Positions 1 through 9,729 of a stretch of 64,000 bases of DNA are shown here, one piece after another. Where the stretch lies: contig NC_089736.1 of assembly GCF_035083965.1 (NCBI RefSeq), forward strand, positions 2,772,501 to 2,836,500. Direction: 5' to 3'. The first letter of the stretch is position 1. Every line of letters starts with the position of its first letter. The position numbers were made by a program, and so were the translations under genes. The stretch comes from Branchiostoma lanceolatum (Eukaryota > Chordata > Leptocardii > Amphioxiformes > Branchiostomatidae). Below the pieces are notes generated by a model. That model saw only the letters and a list, made by a program, of their open reading frames with translations. It ran no database searches and was not told the DNA's origin.

Positions 1-397
1 TGATGCCATAAGCTCCGTCATTCACAGAACTGCCGGCTTTACTCAAAAAGGATGATGCTACTCTTTTTGTGTCCTGGCCCAGGCATGAATGCTGGCTCCA
101 CGGAATTTGAACCAGATGTGGCAAGAAGCAGAGTGCACAAACCACAGTGACTGCACTTTATAGTTGCTCAAAAACTATTTCTATTTGTGGTCTACATTGC
201 CTGACTCTTGTATAAAACAAATAGACTTCAATCTAAAACAGCCTATTGACAATTTCAGCACTTATAGGGTAAAAGCTCAGAAATATCTAATAACAACCCT
301 GTTGCAGGCAATTTTACAGACTGAAATAATGGTCATGATTTTTGGGTGGTAGATAGCTCTTGTGGTCGTGAAATAGGAACACACTTGGACCCTGTTC

Positions 398-2372
398 ATA
401 TTAAGCCTATCATAGCCGGTTGAATTACACTGAAGAGTTAACCGGCTACATGAGGGTCTGCATGCCCTTTTCCGTTAAGCGTTATGCGCTATCTTAATTA
501 ACCGTTAATCGTAGCCGGCCTGCTCTAATTCAATGTTAAGCTTTATCGATATATTAATCTTGAAGCGTTACTGGTCGTTTCAATTCTACGTAGTGCGTTG
601 TTTGTCATCCTGAATTCAACGTAAAGCGTTATTGAGTAATTCCTGGTAACGCAGGAAATAGAGTCATGATTTCAAAATTTTCTTCGGGGAGCAAATAACC
701 GTCCTAGGATCATCGCGCCTCCGGCGAAAAATATGTTGGGAGGGCGCCGTCCCTAAAAAAATACAAGCTGAAACACTTCTGTATTTTTTACTCTACCAGC
801 AAAGTATGCCCCTCAAAATTCAGAGAATTAAGCGTTTCAGGGAATCAAGATTTCAAAATTTTCTCTGGGAGCATGTCGCGCCTCCGTCGAAAAATATTGT
901 CGGGAGGGCGTCGCCTCCCAAAACTCAAACTGAAACTCTTAATTCTGGTTTTTTTTCACAGAGATGTCATTAAACTTAACTTACGTCACCAGCAATATTT
1001 GCCCGTAAAAATGCAATAAATAGCGTTTCAGGGTGTCAATATTCAAAAATTTTTCCCGGGAGCATGTCGAAGCTCCAGCGAGAAATATGTCTGAAGAAAA
1101 TCATGCTGAAATCCTTCATTGTTTTTTTACAAATAGAGATGTCATAAAACTTAGCTTACTCTTCCAGCAAAATTTCCCACTCAGAATGCAGAAAATAGCG
1201 TTTCTGAAGGTCAAGATTTCAAAATTTTCCCCGAACCCCCCTAGTATTGTCCCGCCTTTGGCACTCATCGTGCTCATGAACATTTCCCCCCACCATTACG
1301 AAATTTCATGCGCCCGCCTCTGAATTTAGTTTGGAGCAGGCGTGCGAGAATGCGTACCAAGTCTCTTGCCACAAGATCAGGGCGACCTTCGTCTTCAGGG
1401 GAATCTCTTGTTTTAAATACGTAACAGCCCGTTTTCAACGTTGTCCACAAACCTTTGAAGGTCAACATCGCCTGAATAGCATAGCGAAGGTCTTGAATTT
1501 ACCGTTAAGCATTGCTGACCGTCCTGAATTCACCGTTAAGCGTTGTCGGCCGGCCTGAATTTACCGTTAAGCGTTGCCAGGACCCCCCATGCAGACCCTC
1601 CTACATAAGATTGGATTTGATTTAACCATACTCTCCAAGCAGAGCTAGGGTTTCGGCTGGTTTTTAACGTGTTTTTAGGCGTTTTTGTCATGCCTTCTAC
1701 TTTGTCATCGTTTTTTTTGTGTCGCAAACCCAAGCTCTGCAGGCACTGACCTCGGGGCGGGGCAAACCTATTTACTTCCATTGAAAAAAAGGTGACAGTA
1801 CTCCTCCCCGAGAACCATTAGATAATCATTAGTGGTAACAATTTTACTGCCCCGGATTATCACACATCCGGCAAATGTAGAGCGGCATTCATCAGGCCGC
1901 GCCGGTCCCCCGCTGACTGCCCTATTCATGCGACAGGCTGGTGTACACGATCTGAAAACATGGCCACGACCGATAGACCGAGGATTATGTCCATGGTGAG
2001 ACTGGGCCGGAAATTCTGTGGCGCGTGGGGAGGGAATCCCGTGCCTGGCCGGGCACGCTTCGCACTAACTTGTGAAACGCTTGTTATGTGTTGGAGTGAT
2101 TAGGTTTATTAGGCATTGAAGCTTCCGTCTGCCTGCAGAGCTTGGGTTTGCGACACAACAAAAACGATGACAAAGTAGAAGGCATGACAAAAACGCCTAA
2201 AAACACGTTTAAAACCAGCCGAAACCCTAGCTCTGCTTGGAGAGTAATTTAACCAGTGCTAAAACCCTTTATCTAGCTGGTTACTTTGCGTTCATATCAG
2301 GCTAAGATATAGCCAGCTAAATTAGCCGGGTAACTCTTTAATTTAATTCAACCGGCTATCATAGGCTTGATA
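398..2372. repeat. Element bounded by ~50-bp inverted repeats, with a second inverted repeat inside
   Basis: Bases 398-450 (containing AGCCTATCATAGCCGG) recur in inverted orientation at 2322-2372. A second, longer inverted repeat lies inside: 1622-1752 against 2128-2254, both carrying the CTCCAAGCAGAGCTAGGG core and a stretch with GTTTTTAGGCGTTTTTGTC. This is the structure of nested non-autonomous foldback elements. No transposase reading frame is visible. The short ORFs here are low-complexity shadows of the repeats. Confidence 0.6.
660..1245. repeat. Tandem satellite, ~180-bp unit, about 3 copies
   Basis: The phrase ATTTCAAAATTTTC recurs near 669, 850, 1040 (degenerate) and 1215. Each copy is followed by a GGGAGCATGTCG-like block, a CCTCC...CGAAAAATAT block and a block resembling CAGCAAAATTTGCCC. 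Spacing is about 180-190 bp. The units differ by many substitutions, so the array is old. It lies inside the 398-2372 element. Confidence 0.65.
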
Positions 2373-2795
2373 TCACTTCTGTACATATTTAATGAGCAAA
2401 GACTGCACTAAGTCATTGGTAAATGATGGCAGCTTCATATTTTGTGAAAAATATAACTTAATAACTTATATTTGCATGTATAGCTCAGCAGTACATGTCA
2501 TATTTTATGCACATTCTGTGATTTGAATATTAGTTACTAGTTTGCTTGGTAAAGGTATGGGGTTGTCGAACTGTACGTTGTATTTCTACCTACAAGCTTA
2601 AACTGCATGTGGATATTTGAGCAGTTATTTGCACCAGGTAACACTTACTTAATAGGTCTTTCAAAAAACAGTTACTCAAGCAACTGGATAAAATGAGAAA
2701 CAGACTAAAACTGTGTTTTTTTTGGTATCTGGATGTCTATTAAACCTTCATCAACACTTAGATCTCATTTTCATTGGGCTTTTTCAACAGGCACA

Positions 2796-5700
2796 ATGAG
2801 CCAGCCAATCAAAGAAGAAAACAACCCAGTATACCTTACAAATCATGAAGAGCTGAAAAGCCCATCGCAAAATGAAAACAACCGAGAATCTGATGTCCTG
2901 TACCCAGAAAACAATGCAGTTCCAACAAGAATGTCAGCCTGTGGCAAAGGCTCCCCCAGTATTCAAGGACATGTGGTGTTGGAGGAAGAGGCCACGTATG
3001 TAGCTGGCAATGAACCTGAACGTACGAACAGTTGTTCAAATCAGCCTGACATCACAAATAAACATCATCAGAATGCAGAAACCGACGACAACCCCACCCC
3101 CGCCCCTGATCTACATGTATATGTGGTATCTGATAAGATCAATGCAGAAGACTCCGCCATGTACACTGCCTCTGGGGAGATTGAAGAATCGGATCCTTAA
3201 AGCTGGAAACATTGATGAAAAATTGGAAACCAAAGTCAAGCAAGCAGACAGTACAGTTACTATGAATTTGATAACCAACAGAAATGCTGATAGATCTCGG
3301 CCTGACGCCACAGAAAACGATGCTAAAAATCAGACCCGGTATGATGAACTGTCTGAAGACATTGACATAGAACCGTACGCTGTTGCAAACATGTGTGATC
3401 ACGAAACATATCTCTGCAGAGCAGCTTCAAACGCATCACACACAGAACTAGAGGGGTCTCAGACAAAAACAGAAACTGCCACTAACCTTAGTGACATTGA
3501 CATTGAGCCATACGCTGTTACAGACATGTGTGAAAATATAACATATCAAGCTGGCAGCGACCTTCATGCCCAGAAGCCTCTGGATCCCTGCAACCAACAA
3601 TTCCCAAATCCAATGTATGGAGCAAATGTTTGCCAACAGGCGTCAGATGTCCCCAGGAAAGACACAGGAGTACACAAGCTTCAGAGTCCTCCAAATGTAA
3701 ATGAACTTCGACCAAACCCGATGTACGCAGCAAAACAAAAACAGGCCTCAGAATACCCCAGGAAAGACACAGGAGTACACAAGCTTCAGAATCCTCCAAA
3801 TGCAAATGAACTTCGACCAAACCCGATGTACGCAGCAAACCAAAAACAGGCCTCAGAAGACCCCAGGAAAGACACAGGAGTACACAAGCTTCAGAATCCT
3901 CCAAACCCTGATGAACTTCAACCAAATCCGATGTACGGTCGAGCAAGCTGTTACCAACCGGCTCCAGAAGGTAAGACAACTCTAACTCTTATGCCAAAAG
4001 ACAGTTACTCATTGACAAGTAATTGGATAAAATTCTGAAACAGTCAGACGTTTCAGACCGCATCCACTGTCTTTCATCAGTGACTATAAAGAAAGGAACA
4101 GGAGAACCAGGTTTTATACCAAAATTCGGAATTGAAATCAATATGAATCTGAAATTTCAATTCAGAATATTGGTATAAACCTAGCCTGGTTCTGTTGTTC
4201 CTTCCTTTAGTTACTGACAAAAGATAGCGAATGCTGTCTGAAACGTCTGACTGTTTCTACAAATTTTATCCAGTTGCTTGAGCAACTGTTTCTTGGCGTA
4301 TCTTATAATTAGTTTGTCTGAAACCTTCATCAACTTAGCCTACACATTCGTTTTGAAAGTTGCAGCATTTTTTGTGTGGTTTAAGTGGACATTCACCAGC
4401 AGAAATTATGCATTTTGTTAATGGAGGAAAACTTTATGATTCTACCGCTATCACTCCCTGAAACTGTGTGCACCAAGTTGCAGAACTAAATGGCTTCAGG
4501 ACTCTTAAGACTTATCAGCTCTTTTGTTAATTAGGTAGCTGCAACACAGTAAATTTCCTTTCCTTATTAAAGCTTGCAGGTACATGTATGTATTGAAACA
4601 AAAAGTGTAGATTTTGCATGATTCTTATGGTTGTTTCCACTTTTCAAACAGGCTGTTTTGCAGCCTATCGATGTTACTGGCTTGTTGCTTCGGTGGTTTT
4701 TGTATTCCTGGTGGGAGGAATCACAACAGGAGTCCTCACAACAATCTATCACAACAACCAAGGCATTCAAACTGATGGTACTGACCCACCCAACCTTGGA
4801 ACCGATGGCACTAACCCACCCAACCTTGGAACCGATGGCACTAACCCACCCAACCTTGCAGTTGGAAGCATCAATGGTACTGACCCACCCACCCACGGTC
4901 ACCCACCCAAACTTGGAACCACCCATCATGGTACTAACCCACCCAACCTTGCAATTGGAAGCATCAATGGTACTGACCCACCCATCCTAGGGAGCACCCA
5001 TGGTCACCCACCCAACCTTGAAACCGATGGCACTAACCCACCCATCCTAGGGAGCACCCATGGTAATAACAAACCAATCCTTTGCAGCACTGTTGAAAGT
5101 AAGTATGAAAGTAACATCTGCCTATAAGTAGAAAGTTATTAGGATGAAATTATTTTTACATTACAGTTTCTACATCCTGTAGTATCATGTGCATTGAATA
5201 CATTTTGCCCACTGTCTGCCCATAGTCTGGACTTTTGGTTGGGATTTAAGCCCCGGTCACACATAGCTGACCATGTATGGCTTTCTGGCCTTCTCCAGAC
5301 TTAAGCTGCAGGTCTGGGACCTAAACGATTTGGCAACAAGTTACACATCATTATACAATGAAGCCATGTATCTTTTTTTAGTGTATCAAAATGGTCATCG
5401 TTGCACGACAATTTACATAGCTTAATCTCAAAACAAAACTATCTGCAAGTATTCCTCATTTCCAAGTTCTAAACAGTCAAAATGGTCATCTTTGAAATGG
5501 GATTTACCTGTAGTCTAAAAGGGTTGCTCACTTCACTAAGTGTTTGACTTTGATTTGTTTTACCAGCACAAAACAAAGATAAAGCACCGATCATGTTCGG
5601 TGGGGCTGGACAAGGACCTTGCCATTTCAGGATTGTGGGAGGACTTGCTGTGTCCTCGACTAATGAGATTTTTGTGACTGACAAGCTTGAAAAAAGGATC

Positions 5701-6408
5701 CGAGTATTCAGCATGAATGGTGCGTTCCTCCGCAGTTTCCCCACTGAAAACATGGACCCGTGGGACATAGCCACAGGCCGCAACGATTCCCTGTGGGTCG
5801 TTTTGCAGAAACCTTTAGAAAAAATCCTCTACCAGATGAGCCAGGAGGGCCAGGTCCTTGCCAAGTGTAAGTTCGAAGACAGACCCACTATCCATGGGCT
5901 TGCCGTGGACAAGCTTTCTGACAAGATCATACTGACAATAGATCAAACTTATGGATCACGCACAGCCACAGAGATTGTGTGGTTTACTCCCACTCATGAC
6001 CACAATCCAAACAAGATGATACCAACATGTAAATTTACTTACTTTCCATTGACTACACAACAGTCTAGAAAGGTTAACTCTGTCGCAGTGGACAAGAAAG
6101 GGAACATTTTCATTGTAGGTGATGGTATTTTCAGGTTAGACAAGGATGGAGGTGACCTTTCCTGTTTGAGTGGATGTCGCCCGGGAGCGGGGAATCTTTT
6201 TGGTCCTTCGGGAATCTGTGTGGACAGTTTGGGTCGCATCATTGTGGCGAATACTTTCAAAAATCAGGTAGAGATGTTCACAGCTGATGGACGTCACGTC
6301 TCCACCGTGGCCAAAGTTGACCGACCCAAGCATGTTGCTGCAGGTGGGGAGGGGCAGCTTGTTGTGTCCGATCAGAAACAATTTGTAACCATCTTTCCCA
6401 AATATTAA
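2796..6408 (+). CDS. NPxY-tail / TM / Thr-Pro stalk / NHL-repeat membrane protein (copy A, frameshifted)
   Basis: Paralogue of the gene at 13355-20062. Coding exons: 2796-3970, 4652-5098 and 5567-6408, all with GT-AG borders. A splice acceptor ends at 2790, so a 5' UTR exon probably lies upstream. Exon 1 encodes an acidic tail with repeated Tyr motifs (IEPYAV, four NPMY) and three tandem 35-residue units at 3637-3951. Exon 2 encodes one hydrophobic helix (VASVVFVFLVGGITTG) and a stalk of DGTNPPNLGT-like 10-mers with N-G-T glycosylation sequons. Exon 3 encodes the NHL domain, ending FVTIFPKY. No signal peptide is seen, so N-in/C-out (type II) topology is inferred. Exon 1 is broken: frame 0 stops at 3198-3200 after ...EESDP, and the homologous protein resumes in the next frame. 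Alignment with copy B suggests 2 missing bases near 3198. It may be a pseudogene, an allele or a sequence error. NPxY motifs in other receptors recruit PTB-domain adaptors and endocytic machinery. Ligand unknown. Confidence 0.8.
3637..3951 (+). repeat. Three in-frame 105-bp coding repeats (35 aa, each with NPMY)
   Basis: Units 3637-3741, 3742-3846 and 3847-3951 each encode QAS..PRKDTGVHKLQ, then PPN..EL and PNPMY. They are nearly identical, so the expansion is recent. The paralogue at 14.0-14.16 kb has a single diverged unit. Confidence 0.85.
3989..4305. repeat. Foldback MITE (GATACGCCAAAAA family) with a nested second palindrome
   Basis: Left arm (GCCAAAAGACAGTTACTC..., CAGTCAGACGTTTCAGA) and right arm (TCTGAAACGTCTGACTG, GAGCAACTGTTTCTTGGCGTATC) are inverted copies. 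The core is interrupted by another palindrome at about 4098-4200 (CCAGGTTTTATACCAA / TTGGTATAAACCTAGCC). It starts about 18 bases after the exon 1 donor of NHL copy A. Related copies or fragments lie at 2655-2755, 26420-26578 and 55680-55735. Confidence 0.75.
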
Positions 6409-6519
6409 GGCCAATTCATCACCTGGACTATGTGGACAGGTGGTCACTATAGACAGGATTTTCAGTGTTTGTGTCAATGGGAAGAATTATCTAACTAAAG
6501 GGACCACAAAAAAGTGATC

Positions 6520-7415
6520 ACATTGGCCATGGCCGGGCCTTATGTAGAGGTGGTCACTTGTACAGGTTTGACTGTATATCAATGGCCAGGTGGTTCTTAT
6601 GTAGAGGTCACAGGCCACTTGTACAGGTGTGACTGTATATCAATGGCCAGGTGGTCCTTATGTAGAGGTGGTCACTAGTACAGGTTTGACTGTATATCAA
6701 TGGCCAGGTGGTTCTTATGTAGAGGTCACAGGCCACTTGTACAGGTTTGACTGTAATCAATGGCCAGGTGGTCCTTATGTAGAGGTGGTCACTAGTACAG
6801 GTTTGACTGTATATCAATGGCCAGGTGGTTCTTATGTAGAGGTCACAGGCCACTTGTACAGGTTTGACTGTAATCAATGGCCAGGTGGTCCTTATGTAGA
6901 GGTGGTCACTAGTACAGGTTTGACAATATATCAATGGCCAGGTGGTCCTTATGTAGAGGTGGTCAGTAGAACAGGTTTGACTATAGCAATGGCCAGGTGG
7001 TCCTTATGTAGAGGTGGTCAGTAGAGCAGGTTTGACTGTATATCAATTGCCAGGTGGTCCTTATGTAGAGGTGGTCAGTAGAACAGGTTTGACTATAGCA
7101 ATGGCCAGGTGGTCCTTATGTAGAGGTTGTCAGTAGAACAGTTTATGATGCTATGATGACGTCATCATAGGGCGGAATTAAACCATGCGAGGCAAGGAGA
7201 ACTGGTGTGATGAAGTCACGCAGCCGCAGAGTCAAATCCTGAGCTGATCAATGGCCAGGTGGTCCTTATTTAGAGGTGGTCAGTAGAGCAGGTTTGACTG
7301 TATATCAGTGGCCAGGTGGTCCTTATGTAGAGGTGGTCAGTAGAACAGATTTCAACTGGATATCAATGGCCAGGTGATCCTTATTTAGAGGTGGTCACTA
7401 GTACAAGTTTTACTG
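6520..7415. repeat. Minisatellite directly downstream of NHL copy A
   Basis: About 14 tandem copies of a 56-60-bp unit containing CAATGGCCAGGTGGTCCTTA, TGTAGAGGTGGTCA and ACAGGTTTGACTGTA, in two alternating sub-types. The array is interrupted at about 7138-7240 by an unrelated ~100-bp segment. Two diverged units occur at the same place after NHL copy B (20520-20610), so the seed predates the gene duplication. The 131-aa ORF across it is a by-product of the repeat. Confidence 0.85.
7151..7170. other. 20-bp perfect palindrome containing a CRE octamer
   Basis: CTATGATGACGTCATCATAG equals its own reverse complement and contains TGACGTCA. It lies in the ~100-bp segment that interrupts the minisatellite. 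The sequence fact is certain; any role is unknown. Confidence 0.6.
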
Positions 7416-8117
7416 TACCAGGATACAGACTTTCTCCTTGTTCTACCACTAGCTGGTTGAATGATTTATGTTGTCTTGTCTTTCCTGCCATAAGCAGTGG
7501 AATAGAAGCACTTCAGCGAGCTGAACTATTTTCTAGCTGAACTTCTACCAGGTTACATAGTTACTTAAAATGAAACTGTATATACTGTACATAGTGCCTG
7601 CCTTCTCTGTCATGACCAGTGGAAGATACATTGTAAGCTCTTCAGTCAGCAGCACTGTTTTTAGACCACTTCTCCTTTAAAACCATGTGGTGTAGGCAAT
7701 GCCCTTGGTGCTGAAAGCCAGGTTACAATGAACCTGTAATTATGAACATATCGCCTGTCTGTGCTGTCCCGATTAGTGGAAGATTAGCTCTTCAGCGACA
7801 TTAACTGGATAGAGATCACTTTTTGCTTTTTAGTACCCGATCAGATCATAAACAAGCAAATACAAACTTAATTTCCATTGCTAATGTGACTTTTTAGATT
7901 GACCATCTGTTCCTGCCTAGTTGGCTAGCATTACTAAGTGCATGTGAGAAGTGAGTAGGACAGAATATCAAAATGTGACCAAATAGTCTGTAAAAAAATT
8001 GAATGTCTCTTCTTTGTGCTGCATCAAAAGTTTTAAAAAACTGCACTCTAAGAATCTGTGTAAAACTGCAAAGTTTGCAACAAGCTTCTTTAAGTTGTAC
8101 TTACAAAAGTATTTGTT
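7416..8117. other. Non-coding stretch
   Basis: AT-rich with no supportable exon. Short fragments of the form GTGGAAGATAAGCTCTTCAGCGA recur near 7500, 7620 and 7770, suggesting a diffuse old tandem duplication of about 150 bp. Confidence 0.4.
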
Positions 8118-8132
8118 TAATAACCTCCTTGG

Positions 8133-8457
8133 GGGGTGTCCCTGTGGTGTAGTGGTCTGCGCCTTTGCTACTCTGCCACATCTGGTTCAAATTACTTGCA
8201 CCAGAAGGACTGGGGTTCAAGCCCCACGTAGGGCACCTCTGGACAAGAGGCGCATTGAGTCATACCAAAGACTTTATAAAAATGGTATATATTATAAAAA
8301 TGGTACATACTTATGAAACAGTATGGAAGTTAAACACCCTCCACTGCCAGTGGACTAGCCCCCTGCTGCAGTGATTGCACCACAGCGTGGCCCCAGGGCT
8401 ATGAAACGGAGATGGGCACCGCCCTATACATCAATTATGGTGTGGGAGGATTCTAAC
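8133..8457 (+). mobile_element. tRNA-derived SINE, complete copy with 15-bp target-site duplication
   Basis: The head reads like a tRNA: a box A-like TGGTGTAGTGG and a box B-like GGTTCAAGCCCC. About 200 bp of non-tRNA body follows, with the phrase GGACAAGAGGCGCATTGAGTC. The element is flanked by identical 15-bp repeats, TAATAACCTCCTTGG at 8118-8132 and 8458-8472, the mark of LINE-assisted insertion. A second copy of the family is at 17493-17802. It is not a functional tRNA gene. Confidence 0.85.
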
Positions 8458-8514
8458 TAATAACCTCCTTGGTTTATTGCATTATTGTGATATATATATG
8501 TCACAGTAGAGATG

Positions 8515-8640
8515 GTGATTCAGGACAATCGGCGATTGTCCTAGGACAGATCGCGATCGGCGTCTGTCCTAGGACAATCGCCAATTCTACCAGTACAGAC
8601 TGCAATCGCAATCTGTCCTAGGACAAACAGCGATTCTACA
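8515..8640. repeat. Solo copy of the CTAGGACAG palindromic-repeat family
   Basis: Three to four reiterated palindromic units around CTGTCCTAGGACA, preceded by TATATATATGTCACAG. The same leader and core build the arms of the composite element at 35992-39256, but here the spacer letters differ (AATCGGCGATT types). It is therefore a related, diverged family member. Confidence 0.65.
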
Positions 8641-9260
8641 TGGAGAAATGCAATTAGATTGAAATGTTTTGGAAAATATGATGAAGCATTGTAAAACAGT
8701 TTAATCATTTTAGCATACTACCTACATTCACAATTAGTAATTACTAACTATTTAAGGTACATTTGTTCATATTCTATAATGGATAAATTTCATGTATGTT
8801 TTCTGATAAAGTAACTTTTGATTCATGGAGAAATTCTGATTAGATTAGATTTCTACCAGGTACCACACATCAGACCTTAATCTGAAATGTTATTAGTTCA
8901 TTAGATCTTGTTTTGATGGCACATGCTTTTTGAGCATAGCAAAATCATAGACTCTAGTACTGGCTTCATCTTATAAGAACATAATCAAGAAACAGGTCCC
9001 AAGCTACTTGTGATTATGATAAGTATACAATTATCTACATGTAGCTGAACAGAAACATTTGCAGGTATTCCTAGAAAGTGTCTTCTAATTGAATGTTATA
9101 TTTCTAACATCAGAAAATTTTTTTTGGGGCCATTGTTTCTTAAGTTTGTAGAATGTATTTCCTTCAGTTTTGTTAGCAGCAGTGGCAAGATTGTTTTGAA
9201 TACACATGTATAATAGCATGAATGTTCATCTGAGTTGGTAAAATACATAATGAGAATTAA

Positions 9261-9500
9261 CTGTTCTCCAACTAAAAAAAATTCACTCACCGGAATTTTT
9301 TGACCGAATCACTCAATCTTCATCACTATTTGACCCGAGTGCTGCGGACACGTGATTACGCACGTGTGACGTCAACACTGACGTGTGACTTCCCACAACC
9401 TTTGACCCAGTGTTGACGTCACACGTGCGTAATCACGTGTCCGCAGCACTTGGGTCAAATAGCTGAAAATTCTGAGTGAAATTTTTTGAGTGGAGAACAG
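9261..9500. repeat. Palindromic MITE, ~240 bp
   Basis: Starts CTGTTCTCCAACT and ends as its inverted form AGTGGAGAACAG. The inner arms at about 9334-9377 and 9412-9455 are near-perfect inverted copies carrying ACACGTGATTACGCACGTGT and TGACGTCA. A broken copy of the left end restarts at 9529 (CTGTTCTCCCACTC) and runs into the next palindrome. Confidence 0.8.
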
Positions 9501-9573
9501 TTTATTTCTCACTTAATGAGATATCAGCTGTTCTCCCACTCAAAAAATTTCACTCGGAATTTTCAGCTATTTG

Positions 9574-9723
9574 AATTTAATTTCTCGGTTAACGGATTTT
9601 TATTTTCAAAAAACAAAAATTTAGAAAATAAATTCCTGAAAACAGAAGGCTGGCTTTCATAATTTTGTTTTTCTAAATTTTTCTTTTTTGAAATAAAAAT
9701 CTGTTAACCAAGAAACTAAATTG
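9574..9723. repeat. AT-rich palindromic MITE inserted in a truncated copy of the previous one
   Basis: AATTTAATTTCTCGGTTAACGG at the left is matched by the inverted CTGTTAACCAAGAAACTAAATT at the right. A fragment of the same family is at 20250-20290 (CCATTTTAATTTCTTGGTTA). Confidence 0.7.
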
Positions 9724-9729
9724 GTGTGG

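Noticed and set aside
6608..7024. Long ORFs on both strands (108 and 131 aa)
   Set aside because: They are translations of the minisatellite unit; unit length and lack of stops explain them.
8139..8240. tRNA gene
   Set aside because: Box A/B-like motifs are present, but no cloverleaf can be formed and the sequence continues into a SINE body with target duplications.
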